Source of the DNA: Tridacna crocea
Lineage: Eukaryota > Mollusca > Bivalvia > Cardiida > Cardiidae
Reading direction: 5' to 3'
NCBI GenBank assembly: GCA_943736015.1
Contig: OX031062.1
Location: 30,353,462-30,417,461 of the forward strand
DNA: 64,000 nt
In this document: positions 30,580 to 41,207 of the stretch, one piece after another
How the letters are laid out: each line of letters begins with the position of its first letter
Numbering within the stretch: the stretch's first letter is position 1
Made by a program: the position numbers and the translations under genes
The notes under the pieces: generated by a model
Databases searched by the model: none
Seen by the model: only the letters and a program-made list of their open reading frames with translations
What the model was told of the DNA's origin: nothing

Positions 30580-31010
30580 GTTCAACCCTTAGGCTGCTCA
30601 GCGCGAATAACTGACCTTTTGCGGACAATGTTGATCACGATCAGCTTGGTCCGTATTCCCCAACCATTCTTAAGAACATATTTCATCTTATTCTCCAGAA
30701 TTTTCTACATTTGTAAGTAACACAAATTCTGATTGGCTGAACCATTCGCTTTAGCCAATCAGAAGTTGTGTTACTTACAACTATAGAAAACCTTGGAGAA
30801 AACGGCAAAGAATTTTCTCAAGAATCGTTGGTGAATATGGGCCCAGACTACACAGAACGTGCAGTCTAATCTTTGATCTACACTATCCGATAAGGCCATA
30901 TTTCGACCTCAAAAATACATTTTGAATTAGATCCAGAGAATTTTTGGTTTTAACTATCGGCTTAAAAAGTTCATTTCACTTACATGTATGTAGCAGCATA
31001 AGGGTTAATT
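30580..31010 (+). repeat. Repeat P interrupted by a family T foldback
   Basis: Left part CCCTTAGGCTGCTCAGCGCG .. GACAATGTTGATCACGATCA; right part AGACTACACAGAACGTGCAG .. AGCAGCATAAGGGTTAA. Rejoined, these read like the uninterrupted P copy at 56800-57005. The interruption is 30648-30845. Confidence 0.7.
30648..30845. mobile_element. Foldback MITE, family T, nested in repeat P
   Basis: GTCCGTATTCCCCAACCATT at the left and GTTGGTGAATATGGGCCC at the right, with inner arms TTGTAAGTAACACAAATTCT and AGAAGTTGTGTTACTTACAA around AACCATTCGCTTTAG. Confidence 0.8.
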
Positions 31011-31640
31011 GACCCTTGTGGAAAACGGCTGTGGAAATCAGTGTGGGAAAAAGAGAAAATACTTGAATGATAACTTTTCCAGATTCACTTGAAACCCCGC
31101 CCCCTCCTTTTTTTTTAACAAAGAACAACTAATTTATCAAAACTTTCAGAATTATTTGTTTTAGATAAGTAGAGTACTACTCAAATGTCATGTGCCGTTT
31201 CTTATTTACGAGGCAACAAACTTTGAGAGTCGTCCATGTTAAAAGCCATCAACAGAGTATAAAACAAGTTGGGTTCCTTTACAAAAGAAGCCAAGAGAGG
31301 TCAGCATCAATATTCTCAAATAATTTATTGGCTTTTAGTTTCATAATATCTTGGTACATGTAAACAAACAAGTAAAAAAGTCGCTGCGTAGAAACCGCAT
31401 TTGCACTATATGACGGTAATTTGACCTTCTTGCGCGTTTTGAAGTCGCATGATCTTGTCCAGCGGTCTTGGTCGATACTTTTTGCGAATGCATTAAGCCA
31501 CCTTTTCACATAACATGATTCTGTTATTTTGCGCTGAAAGAGTTTACCAAATAATTTCAGAAATCAGTAATTTAAATGCAGCAGACAGTTTTCTAATCAA
31601 GTTAACGGGGTTTTATATAGCTAACAAATTGGCTTTCAAC
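31010..31640. other. Mostly unassigned, small family H fragment
   Basis: 31030-31065 reads GAAATCAGTGTGGGAAAAAG, a family H scrap. The rest, up to the secreted-protein gene, has no recognised feature. Confidence 0.35.
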
Positions 31641-31814
31641 TAAAACATGAATAATTCAGTAAAAGTCATAGACCGTTACGGTTCCTATGTCTCCCGCCTC
31701 ATTTCGAATACCCGGATAAGGTACTGTCCCACCAGAGACTTAGTGAACACCAGCGAATTATCACTTACAAAATTTTGCCTGAAATTCACAAGCCAGACGG
31801 GGATCTACTTTAAA

Positions 31815-34800
31815 ATGGCCAGATTTTTTATCTGTGCTTTGTTTTGCCTTGTGCAAGGTAATTTTCTGTTATGAAATAATCTCCTTTGATTTTACGTGAC
31901 GTACTAGTATACAGGACGCTTCGCTAGTGTTACATAGAGGCCTAGATTCCTGCTGAGCAGCGTAGAGAATTTGGAAACACAGGGTCGATAGTTCGAATTC
32001 CAAGATAGGTGAATTCCTCGCCAACTGATGAGTCGTTGCGACAGGATTTATCCTCGGTTTATTTCGAAAACCTCGTCACCACAGCTTGTAACAAGTTGTA
32101 GTCACGATTCCTCTCTAACCGTTGACCTTGGTTTCGACGATGGTTATGTGAAGAAGCATACTTGTGCATACTGTTAAAAGAGACTCCAGGAAAGCATGGA
32201 TAGGTGCACTGGCTGCCGCGATATGGCTGAATTAATGTCGAAAACGCCGCTAAATACTCTGCATGGATCCATAAAAAACATTAAGTATAACGAAGGACTG
32301 AATCTGGAAGTAGAATGGCCCATGGACTTGCAGAAAATTGAAAGATAGCAAAAAGTTTAGATCCATGTCAGCCTGTGATGCGCAGGCTGACATGAGTCTA
32401 TACTTTTGCAGATGCACTAAGTTCCTTCTTCACAGAGCAGATCTGCAAAGTATTTACCTGTGAAACAAAACCACAACCAAAGAGTATTGTCACGTGACGC
32501 CTTTTTTACCGGTAATTCGTTTCAGGAAGGTAGGGTAATTGGACAGGCTAGTAACTATCACCCGGAAAGTGTTGCAAATCAAATGATAATTCACAATAAT
32601 AATGTTTTAAGCGTTTGATTTCGAGATTGACATTTATATCACCAAGATGTTATCACTTAATTTGCGTATACTGCCAAATTGAAATAATTAATATTAATAT
32701 CAAAAGATGTTATCTACCAGAGCCGATCGCATGCTTAAAAGATTATATGTACTAATCTTTACCAGTTATTATCATTATTATTATTATTATTTTCGACAGC
32801 TATCCTGATCTACGCTGACACCGTCGAGGTATCACTCTACCCAAACGACAAAATCATTTTCATAGGGGAGAAAACGATCGTGAACACCACTATTAGATTT
32901 CCGAAACCAATCTACGAAGATGTGAACGTGACCCTGTACCCGACTATGGACGGACCGGATATGTATCTGCGCAGGATTCTGGGAGTCAGTATCGGAAAGA
33001 ATCTGCAAGTCTCCGGCAACGTTGTGCCTCTCATGGACTGGGGCAAAAAAGATGCTGTACCGGTAAAGTCTTCAGTGCCAGAAAAAAATCCTAATTCATC
33101 AAGTATTAGCTTGTTTTCTTGGTTTTGTCATTAAATTTATATTATTTATTTGATCTATGTATGGGAAATCCCAGTCACCAAGCACAGTCTGGTATCTGGC
33201 TTCATATGAGTTTGAAAACATTTGTTTGCTAATTTGAGTGCATGTACAATGAAACGAGCTATAGAAACACTTGTTAGATTGGTGTAATTTGTCCAGGTCA
33301 AAGTTATTTACCTTTTCTTTTTAATCAATATATTCTACAGTGGTTGTCTCTTGTTATTTCTAAAAGGGTGAATATCTTGCCTGCAAGTACTCACTTGGAA
33401 CAGTGAAACGGGCACCACGACCGCGTAGTAGAATTGATGACGTCATTACATTTCAATACGAGGCTATCATGGGGGCTGAGGGGAGCTACGAAGATGGAGA
33501 CGATCATATTCTCGGTGCCAGTGTGAAGTCTGCGGACGACTATGCGATCACGCTAAAACATGCGACAATGAGAAGTCGTACTTTACCGGTAAATAGGATG
33601 TTTGAACAGTCTAGTTGATCCACTCTCTCTGGCCAAAAGGAGAGGGCGGAGATGAATGCATCTCTATAATGCTCGATACTAAGCCAGTTATTATACTATT
33701 ACGAATGCATATATAGATCAATTTAGTGTTATAATCGACTAGATCTGGAAAAAGAATTTTCCTTAGACATGTAGAAAATTTAAAATTATCAAAAAGTTTC
33801 TACTTATGCGAACTTCGCAGACTGACATGTGCAGAGCTACAGACGAGAGGGAGTTACGGTATTCTAAATTCATTATTTCTCTTTGAAACCCTATGTTTTG
33901 GGTACTTGTTAGAATTGTCTTGATGAGACAGTTCTAATAAGTACCCATAACATAGGGTAAAGTGGTGATGAACTATTTTCAATTTCGAAATCAAAATCAC
34001 TCGGGACCTCTATCTGGAGCTCTGATGAGTCGATACTTTTTGCAGATGCAACAAGCCCCCTTTCAGAGATAAACCTCACTTAATTTGCATATACTGCCAA
34101 AACTATTATTCTTCCGAAGAAAATTTCCTTTTGACAAAGATTAGATCTATCTTATCACTGCCTTTTTTTGCAAATGTCTAGAACACCCTTTGTTATACAG
34201 AGTTTAAAAATCTCTATTCCATGAACAGTTTCAGCATTGCAAACCTTTTATGACCTTTTATTGACCTTCACGAAATTGTCTACGTTAGCATTGAAGATTG
34301 CGCTTACAATTCTTAATGTTCTCTACGCATTGTAGTGCCCAGCAACTTTTCTCTGACCTTTCGTGAAAAGAAATCGGGCAGTTTAAAGATACACCTTTAC
34401 TCGTTTCAACCCGTTTAAACTTTACTCGTATTTTACGAGACTATAATAATTCTTGTATCTTTATGCCCCTGACGGTTGCAAATTAAATTACTACCAATAG
34501 AAATGTAATTCATTCCCTTATGGCCGTCAAAGGAAGCACTAGGTTTTAAATCAAGGACGAATCCCTTGAGTTTCTATATCCCGTACACCATATTTATCAA
34601 TTATTCGTCCATATTTATACACAGCTGACCTATATCTAAACCTTTCTTACACACTGTACTATATCCCGTACACCATACTTATCATTTGTTCATGTGTATT
34701 TATACACAGCTGACAAAAGTCTGAACCTTCCTTACCCACTATAGGATGTCCCATACACCATACGTATCAATTGTTAATCTGTATTTATACACAGCTGACC

Positions 34801-37800
34801 AATGTCTTAACCTTTCTTACACACTATACTATGTCCCGTACACCATACTTATCTTTTATTATCTATATTTATATACAGCTGAGTAATATCTGAACCTTTC
34901 TTACACACTATAGGATGTCCCGTACACCATACTTATCAATGGTTTATATATAGTTATACACAGATCACCTATATCTGAACATTTCTTACACACTACACTA
35001 TATCCCATACACCATATTTATCAGTTGTTCATCTATATTTATACACAGCTGACCAATGTCTGAACCTTTCTTACACACTATACTATATCCCATACACCAT
35101 ACTTATCTATTGTTCATCTATATTTATACACAGCTGACCAATGTCTGAACCTTTCTTACACACTATAGGATGTCCCGTACATTTCACTTATCAATTATTT
35201 ATCTATATTTTATACACAGCTTACTAATATCTGAATCTTTTTTACAAACCATACAATGTCCCATACACCATCCGTATAATTGTTCAACTATATTCATGCA
35301 CAGCTAACCAATATCTGAACCTTTCTTACAAACTATACCATGTACCATACCCCAAACTTATCAATTGTTCATCTAAATTTAATTATTTACACCCAGCAGT
35401 CCAATATCTGAACCTTTCTAACTCATAATACTATGTTCCGTACATATTTATCAATTATTCGTCCATATTTATACAAAGATGACGTATATCCGAACCTTCT
35501 TACTCTCTATACTATGACCCATACACCATACTCATCAATCGTTCATCTGTATTTATACACGACTGACAAATGTCTGAACCTTCCTTACACACTATACTAC
35601 ATCCCATATACCATACTTATCAATTATTCATCCATATTTATACATAGCTGACAATATCTGAACCTTTCTTACACACTATACTATGACCCGTACACCATAC
35701 TTATCTATGGTTTATATATATTTATACACAGATGACCAATATCTGAACCTTTCTTACACACTGTACTACATCCCATATACCATACTTATCAATTATTCAT
35801 CCATATTTATACATAGCTGACAATATCTGAACCTTTCTTACATACTATACTATGACCCGTACACCATACTTATCAATGGTTTCTATATTTATACACAAAT
35901 TACCAATATTTGAACCTTTCTTACACACTATACTACATCCCATATACCATACTTATTAATTATTCATCCATATTTATACACAGCTGACAATATCAGAACC
36001 TTTCTTACGCACTATACTATGATCCGTACACCATACTTATCAATGGTTTATATATATGTATACACAGATGACCTATATCTGAACCTTTCTTACACACTAT
36101 ACTATGTCCCGTACACCATACTTATCAATTATTCATCCATATTTATACACAGCTGACTAATATCTGAACCTTTTTTATACACTATACTATGTCCCGTACA
36201 CCATACTTATCAATGGTTTGTATATATTTATACACAGCTGACCTATATCTGACCGTTTCTTACACAATATACTATGTCCCGTGCACCATACCTATCAATT
36301 ATTCATCCATATTTATATACAGCTGACCTACATCTGAACCTTTCTTACACACTGTACTATGTCCCGTGCACCATACTTATCAATTATTCATCCATATTTA
36401 TATACAGCTGACCAATATCTGAACCTTTCTTACACACTATACTATGACCCGTACACCATACTTATCGATTGTTCCTCTGTATTTATACACAGCTAACCAA
36501 TATTTGAACCTTTCTTACACACTATAGGATGTCATGTACACCATACTTATCAATTATTCATCCATATTTATACACAACTGACCAATATCTGAATCTTTCT
36601 TACACACTATACTATGACCCGTGCACCATACTTATCGATTGTTCCTGTGTATTTATACACAGCTAACCAATATTTGAACCTTTCTTACACACTATACGAT
36701 GTCATGTATACCATATTTATCAATTATTCATCCATATTTATACACAACTGACCAATATCTGAACCTTTCTTACACACTTTAGGATGTCCCGTACACCATA
36801 TTTATCAATTTTTCATCTGTATTTATACACAGCTGACCTATATCTGAACCTTTCTTACGCACAATACTATATCCCATACACAACACTTATCAATTGTTCC
36901 TCTGTATTTATACACAGCTGACAAATGTCTGAACCTTTCTTACACACTATAGGATGTCCCGTACACCATACCTGTCTATTGTTTATCCATATTTATACAC
37001 AGCTGACCAATATCTGAACCTTTCTTACACACTTTACTATGTCCCGTACACCGTACTTATTAATTGTTCGCCTATATTTATACACAGCTGACCAATATCT
37101 GAACCTTTCTTACACAATATACTATGTCCCGTAGACCATACTTATCAATTTTTCGTCTACATTTATACACAGCTGACCAATATTTGAACCTTTCTTAAAC
37201 AAGATACTATGTCTCTTAGCCCATACCTATCAATTGTTCATCTAGGTTGATAGACTGCTGACCAATATCTGAACCTTTCTTACACACTACACTATGTCCC
37301 ATACACCAAGGTTATAATTGGTCTTCATCTATATTTATACACAGCTGACCAATATCTGAACCTTTCTTACACACTACACTATGTCCCATACACCAAGGTT
37401 ATAATTGGTATTCATCTATATTTATACACAACTGACCAATATCTGAACCTTTCGTACACACTATACTATGTCCCGTAGCCCGTACGTACCAATTGTTTAT
37501 CTAGGTCGATACACTGCCGACCAATGTCTGAATCTTTCTTACACACTGTTTTTTTAAAAGCGTTTTCTTTTTTCTCTCCCTCACTCTTGCTGTTAAGATG
37601 TAGCTTTACCACACAGTGACGACTTGTAGCGACCATGATGAAGAAGCCTTTTGAAAACATTGCGGGAAAAGGAGAAAATGTTGTAAACAGCGGTTTTTCC
37701 TTTTCAAAAAAAAAAAAGATTTCCACCCTATCAAAGCAAAATTGTACCATTTGAGCCAGTTTGAAATTGTCGTCTGCAAATTATTTCAATTTGGATTGGT

Positions 37801-38413
37801 CTAAAACTTTGTGGTGTAGTAGCGGGTTAACCCATTACCACTCAATCCCTACTTTTGACGCCCCTGAGAAAGAAGCCTTTAGAAAACATTGTGGGAAAAG
37901 AAGAAAATGCTGGTAACCAGCATTTTCTCCTTTTCCCACAATGTTTTCTACCCTTCACAAAACAAATTTCAAATTTTCAGTCACATTTATTTTGTCGTCT
38001 GCAAATGCTTTCAATTTGGACCAGTCTAAAATATTGTCGTTTGGTATTGGGTTAAAACATAATTCACCAAAGGTATTGCCTTTTTTTATCCCTTACGCCA
38101 CTAAACGTGGATCGGTGTGCTTTTTCAATGTAGAACATCAGACGACACAAAACACGCTGTCTGATATTGGATCTACATTGGTCGATACTGCATTTTTTCC
38201 CGGTTGAAATCAACTTTGAAATCACATGTAATATTTGGGGTTTTCCTTTTGCGAAAAAAGAAAATGATTTCATTTATCTAGCAGTTTATAGGTTAAATCA
38301 TGTTTTGATATCTCTTTCAGCTTCTTTTCCGGGCCATGAACGAGGATGCCAAGCTGAAGCCATCTGTTATTGAGATGTTGATGAGTGAAGTTAATGGCAC
38401 GGCGGCTCAATGA
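31815..38413 (+). CDS. Secreted protein of unknown function, four exons
   Basis: Exons 31815-31857, 32800-33062, 33367-33588 and 38321-38413 join in frame (phases 1, 0, 0) with GT-AG borders to give 206 residues ending in TGA. The start MARFFICALFCLVQAILIYA is a clear signal peptide, likely cut near residue 20. The mature part begins DTVEVSLYPNDKIIFIGE and is rich in V, I, Y and T in short runs, which suggests a beta-sheet domain. It has three NxT sites (in VNTTIR, VNVTLY and VNGTAA) and a single cysteine (C108, in EYLACKY), so no disulphide core. Exon 3 has a basic stretch KRAPRPRSR, a possible processing site, and an acidic one YEDGDDH. I do not recognise the family. Intron 1 holds a SINE, intron 3 a 3-kb satellite and two family H copies. 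No AATAAA is seen just after the stop. Confidence 0.75.
31932..32290 (+). mobile_element. tRNA-derived SINE-like element
   Basis: A tRNA-like head with B box near 31985 (GGGTCGATAGTTCGAATTCC), then a body with GTTATGTGAAGAAGCATACT and GCACTGGCTGCCGCGATATG..GTCGAAAACGCCGCTAAATA, a tail type I recall from molluscan SINEs. Lies in intron 1 of the secreted-protein gene. Family not assigned. Confidence 0.55.
32330..32460 (+). repeat. Palindromic repeat (GTCAGCCTG..CAGGCTGAC)
   Basis: CATGTCAGCCTGTGATGCGC and AGGCTGACATG form the hairpin; the flank AGTCTATACTTTTGCAGATG recurs at 34028-34055 and a related hairpin at 44848-44880. Confidence 0.6.
33740..34075 (+). repeat. Same palindromic repeat, interrupted by a family U MITE
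   Basis: The left half (33745-33835) and right half (34024-34070, GATGAGTCGATACTTTTTGC) match 32310-32440. Between them, 33833-34023 has ends CAGAGCTACAGACGAGAGGG and CCTCTATCTGGAGCTCTG and a strong central hairpin: ACCCTATGTTTTGGGTACTT versus AAGTACCCATAACATAGGGT. Confidence 0.65.
34570..37549 (+). repeat. 84-bp satellite array, about 35 units
   Basis: A head-to-tail array of TATTTATACACAGCTGACCA, ATATCTGAACCTTTCTTACA, CACTATACTATGTCCCGTAC, ACCATACTTATCAATT and a variable TGTTCATCTA joint. The interval between successive GTCCCGTACA is 84 bases (34833 to 34917). Units differ by a few percent, with variants clustered locally (for example GACCCGTACACC at 35690-36480, CACCAAGGTTATAATTGG twice near 37310-37400). 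Lies wholly inside intron 3 of the secreted-protein gene. Confidence 0.95.
37600..37830 (+). mobile_element. Family H MITE
   Basis: GCTTTACCACACAGTGACGA to GTAGTAGCGGGTTAA. The second core arm is partly replaced by an A12 run. It shares TTAA 37827-37830 with the next copy. Confidence 0.75.
37827..38055 (+). mobile_element. Family H MITE, near-consensus
   Basis: TTAACCCATTACCACTCAAT to GTTTGGTATTGGGTTAA with a core differing between arms at a single position. Very close to the copies at 10986 and 19446, so this group is probably the youngest. Confidence 0.9.
38090..38250 (+). repeat. Repeat P, worn
   Basis: CATCAGACGACACAAAACAC, GCTGTCTGATATTGGATCTA, CATTGGTCGATACTGCA in the usual order. Confidence 0.5.
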
Positions 38414-38472
38414 ATATGTAACTAAATTGTGGAAGAGCCATTGTGCAACTCAATGTAACACTTTTTAAAACA

Positions 38473-38490
38473 GCGATTACGTAATCGCTC
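38473..38490. repeat. Perfect 18-bp palindrome after the stop codon
   Basis: AGCGATTACGTAATCGCT lies about 60 bases after the stop of the secreted-protein gene and could form a hairpin in its 3' UTR. Function unknown. Confidence 0.5.
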
Positions 38491-38499
38491 TTTCAATAA

Positions 38500-38760
38500 T
38501 ATTGGTTTCAGGTGTTTCGATTCGCATTTTAAAAAGCACCCCCGGCGACAAAAATTCACGGTCCACATCAGTTTTTCAAATCCAATTTTACTCAGTCTTT
38601 GGTTTACCCGTCATCCAGGCACATGGATGTTATTGGCTTTGACAGTTCTTTACGGCAATGTTTATCTCGGCCATTTATTTAAACAGACCCTATAGACTTG
38701 GGTAATAGCCTCCGTATAAGCCCTAATTTTCCCCCCAAACGGGGATGAGTGATGCTTCAC
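38500..38760. other. No gene recognised
   Basis: Spacer. Nothing identified. Confidence 0.3.
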
Positions 38761-38767
38761 AGCAGAC

Positions 38768-38855
38768 AGGTCGAATCTCCAAATAATATGACATGCGCAG
38801 ACAACGTTTATTTCCGTTGTCTGCGCATGTCATATTCTTCGAAGATTCGACTGTC
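38768..38855. repeat. Long palindrome beside repeat Y
   Basis: GTCGAATCTCCAAATAATAT and GACATGCGCAGACAACG pair with CGTTGTCTGCGCATGTCATA and TTCTTCGAAGATTCGAC around TTTATTTC. Arms of about 37 bases. A half copy is at 7223-7263. Confidence 0.75.
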
Positions 38856-38859
38856 TTAT

Positions 38860-39172
38860 ATGACGCATCACTACTAGCCCCGAAAGCGGGCTGACTGTAA
38901 TATTACGCTCTATAAAGTAGCAATGTTGAAAATAGCTTTTACGTATCAATACGTTTGAGGAGAAATGAGACCTGCTTTAGCAACAGATTTCTTTAAACTG
39001 GTGATCAAAGTTGAGTGAATTGCACGAGGTAGCGTTTTATTTGGTAAACCTGTTTTTGTTTTAAACTCAAAGTAACGGTTGTCGCGTAGGAAAGTGGTTC
39101 GGTTCTGTACCCAGGATGCCCATATGAGATAGATGAGTATTTATAGAATGCCATCTAGCGGGAGATAATGCG
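38860..39172 (-). repeat. Repeat Y, copy 2
   Basis: Reverse complement of 6833-7145 (ACGCATCACTACTAGCCCCG .. GAATGCCATCTAGCGGGAGA). Both copies lie next to the GCGCAGACAACG palindrome, so that may be part of the same element. Confidence 0.65.
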
Positions 39173-39194
39173 TTTATTTCATTTTCTGTTGTAC

Positions 39195-39680
39195 CACTGC
39201 TAAGAAAAGATTTTTTGTGGTATTTGTGGAAGACAATACCACGATGAGTTCGAAATTGAACTTGAAAACCACGTACCGTATTTTGTGCAAAGCCGAAGGA
39301 AATAAACCGGCTTAAACCCAATTTTTCTTAGACAAATGACTTTTTCGACCACATTCAATTGGAAATGGCATGTTAAAACTTGAAATACACTGGGTGATGC
39401 CATCGATGGTGGAAATACTGTTTTTTTTAAATAGCTTCACTTGCCTATAGATTTCTATTTGCGCAATGATACAATGTTTGCCTTCTGATCGTTTGGTCCT
39501 GAGCTATTATTTTTCAAAATCATTTGTCCCATGGCTTGTTATTCCCATGATTGCGCTACTCCATATAATTTGCAATGGATATTTATAGATCGAAATAATT
39601 CATTATAATGTTGGGAATTACGTGTAAATGTTAACGGCCAAGGATATTTCAAAAGCACAGTTTTCTGGTACAAACTCAAC
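39195..39680 (+). repeat. Repeat X, copy 2 (left part)
   Basis: GGAAGACAATACCACGATGA .. TGCAAAGCCGAAGGAAATAA .. GATGCCATCGATGGTGGAAA .. TGTTAACGGCCAAGGATATT. Matches the inverse of 46400-46830. Its right part is replaced by a family T half element. Confidence 0.7.
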
Positions 39681-39684
39681 AAAT

Positions 39685-39795
39685 TAAACCATTAGGCTTA
39701 GCCATTCAGAAGTTGTGTTACTTTCAAACTTGGAAAGTCTTGCAGAATAAGACAAAGAACCTTCTTAGGAATGGTTGGTGAATATGGACCCAGTT
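39685..39795. mobile_element. Family T foldback, right half
   Basis: ACCATTAGGCTTAGCCATTC to GGTTGGTGAATATGGACCC; the left half is absent. Confidence 0.65.
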
Positions 39796-39822
39796 GTCTG
39801 ATATAAAGTGGAGTCTGAAATT

Positions 39823-40037
39823 TTAATCATTACCAAACGACAATATTGTAGGCTTGTTCAAGTCGAACACATTCGCAGACGTCAGACGACATAATAAAAG
39901 TGACTGAAAATTTGAAACTTGTTTTATGAAGGGTAGAAAACTTGTGGGAAAAGGAGAAAATGCTGGTCAACAGCATTTTCTCCTTTTTCCACAACGTTTT
40001 CCAAAGGCTTCTTTCTCATGATCGTGTGGTAATAGGT
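39823..40037 (-). mobile_element. Family H MITE
   Basis: TTAATCATTACCAAACGACA to GTGTGGTAATAGGTTGATTAA; core GCTGGTCAACAGC. Confidence 0.75.
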
Positions 40038-40260
40038 TGATTAAATTATTTGGGAGGCGCTGGTCGCGATATAGTGCCCTTGGGCTACGGACGGCAGAGC
40101 CCGATCCTTCAACTGATGAAACTAAAATAATACGAATGTTATATACAATATATGTAATAGAATAGACTGCCTACCTTGGTTGGATTTTAAATGATTATTG
40201 TAATGTAAGAGACTTTGAGTAGGGAGTGAGATTGTTTAAAAAAAAAAGAGACCCGAGGAG

Positions 40261-40262
<2 letters not shown>
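40037..40262. other. Unassigned, perhaps a worn tRNA-like repeat
   Basis: GGCGCTGGTCGCGATATAGT..GGCAGAGCCCGATCC resembles a pol III promoter region only loosely. No gene. Confidence 0.2.
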
Positions 40263-40297
<35 letters not shown>

Positions 40298-40417
40298 CAG
40301 AACTCAGAATATTATATTTTAATTACCGTGGATATATGCCGTTAGCCCAAAAAACATGTCATATTTACAACTACCTGTTGATTATGCCCTGGTCATACTT
40401 GTATGTAGCGGTAAAGC

Positions 40418-40451
<34 letters not shown>
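40262..40451 (+). repeat. Two (GA)n microsatellites
   Basis: Runs of GA at about 40265-40296 and 40421-40450, separated by 125 bases of unique sequence. Confidence 0.9.
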
Positions 40452-40452
<1 letters not shown>

Positions 40453-40606
40453 ATCAAAAATTTTTTTGATGCAGCTTTATTTCATTGTTACTTTAATTGC
40501 TTTGTGTCTGAGTGTCAGAAGTTTATGCAATAAACAAGTACTCTCTCAACTGTTCAGTTGGACATCTGCTTTGAATAGAACATACAATTATTATTAAATT
40601 TTCCTT

Positions 40607-40835
40607 TGACTCCTTTACCACAACGACCCTAACAGAAAAGACTTTTAAAAACGTTGTGGAAAAAGGAGAAAATGCTGGAAACCAGCATTTTCTCGTTTTC
40701 CCACAAAGTTTTCTCTTTTTTTATAAAGAAAGACAAATACCATTACTTTTGTCACATTACATTCACCACCTGGAATTAATTTCAGTTTGGACAACTGTGG
40801 CATTGTCTGTCGTCTGAAAGACCTAAAGAGTTAAC
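40607..40835 (+). mobile_element. Family H MITE
   Basis: TTGACTCCTTTACCACAACG to GACCTAAAGAGTTAA. Core GGAGAAAATGCTGGAAACCA. The next copy uses the same TTAA. Confidence 0.7.
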
Positions 40836-41160
40836 TCTTTACCAAACGACAAGTCAAGTCTAGTCTCTGTCCAAAATTGAAAGCTTCTACAGAAGACAAG
40901 TTCGGAAGTGAATCAAATGCAAGGAGGTTTCTCGACAAAAAACATTGTGGAAAAAAAAAAGAAAATTATAGTAACTATTACTATATCTTTTTTTTTGCTT
41001 TTTCCCTGCAATGTTTTCAAAAGCTTTCTCCGAGCATTTTCTCCTTTGTCCACTAAGTGTTTTTCTACGGTTTCAGAGACAAATCTCCTTACTCCAGTCC
41101 AATTTGAATCTTCGTTTGAACGTCTTTTGAGTTTGGACAAATCTAGAGTTTTTTAAAGTA
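40832..41160 (-). mobile_element. Family H copies, worn, symmetric-looking
   Basis: Left TTAACTCTTTACCAAACGAC..GAAAGCTTCTACAGAAGACA and, after two damaged cores, a forward right arm (CAGTCCAATTTGAATCTTCG .. GAGTTTGGACAAATCTAGAG). Either a symmetric variant or two fused copies. Confidence 0.5.
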
Positions 41161-41207
41161 TCGTTTTGGATTAATAATTCTCTTGAAAATTCTATTTAAT
41201 TAATTAA

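Noticed and set aside
31279-31509. 76-codon - strand frame with basic residues
   Set aside because: No homology recognised and no splice or promoter context; it overlaps DNA of unknown repeat status.
34570-37549. CRISPR-like array
   Set aside because: The 84-bp units are continuous head-to-tail with no unique spacers, and the window is eukaryotic.
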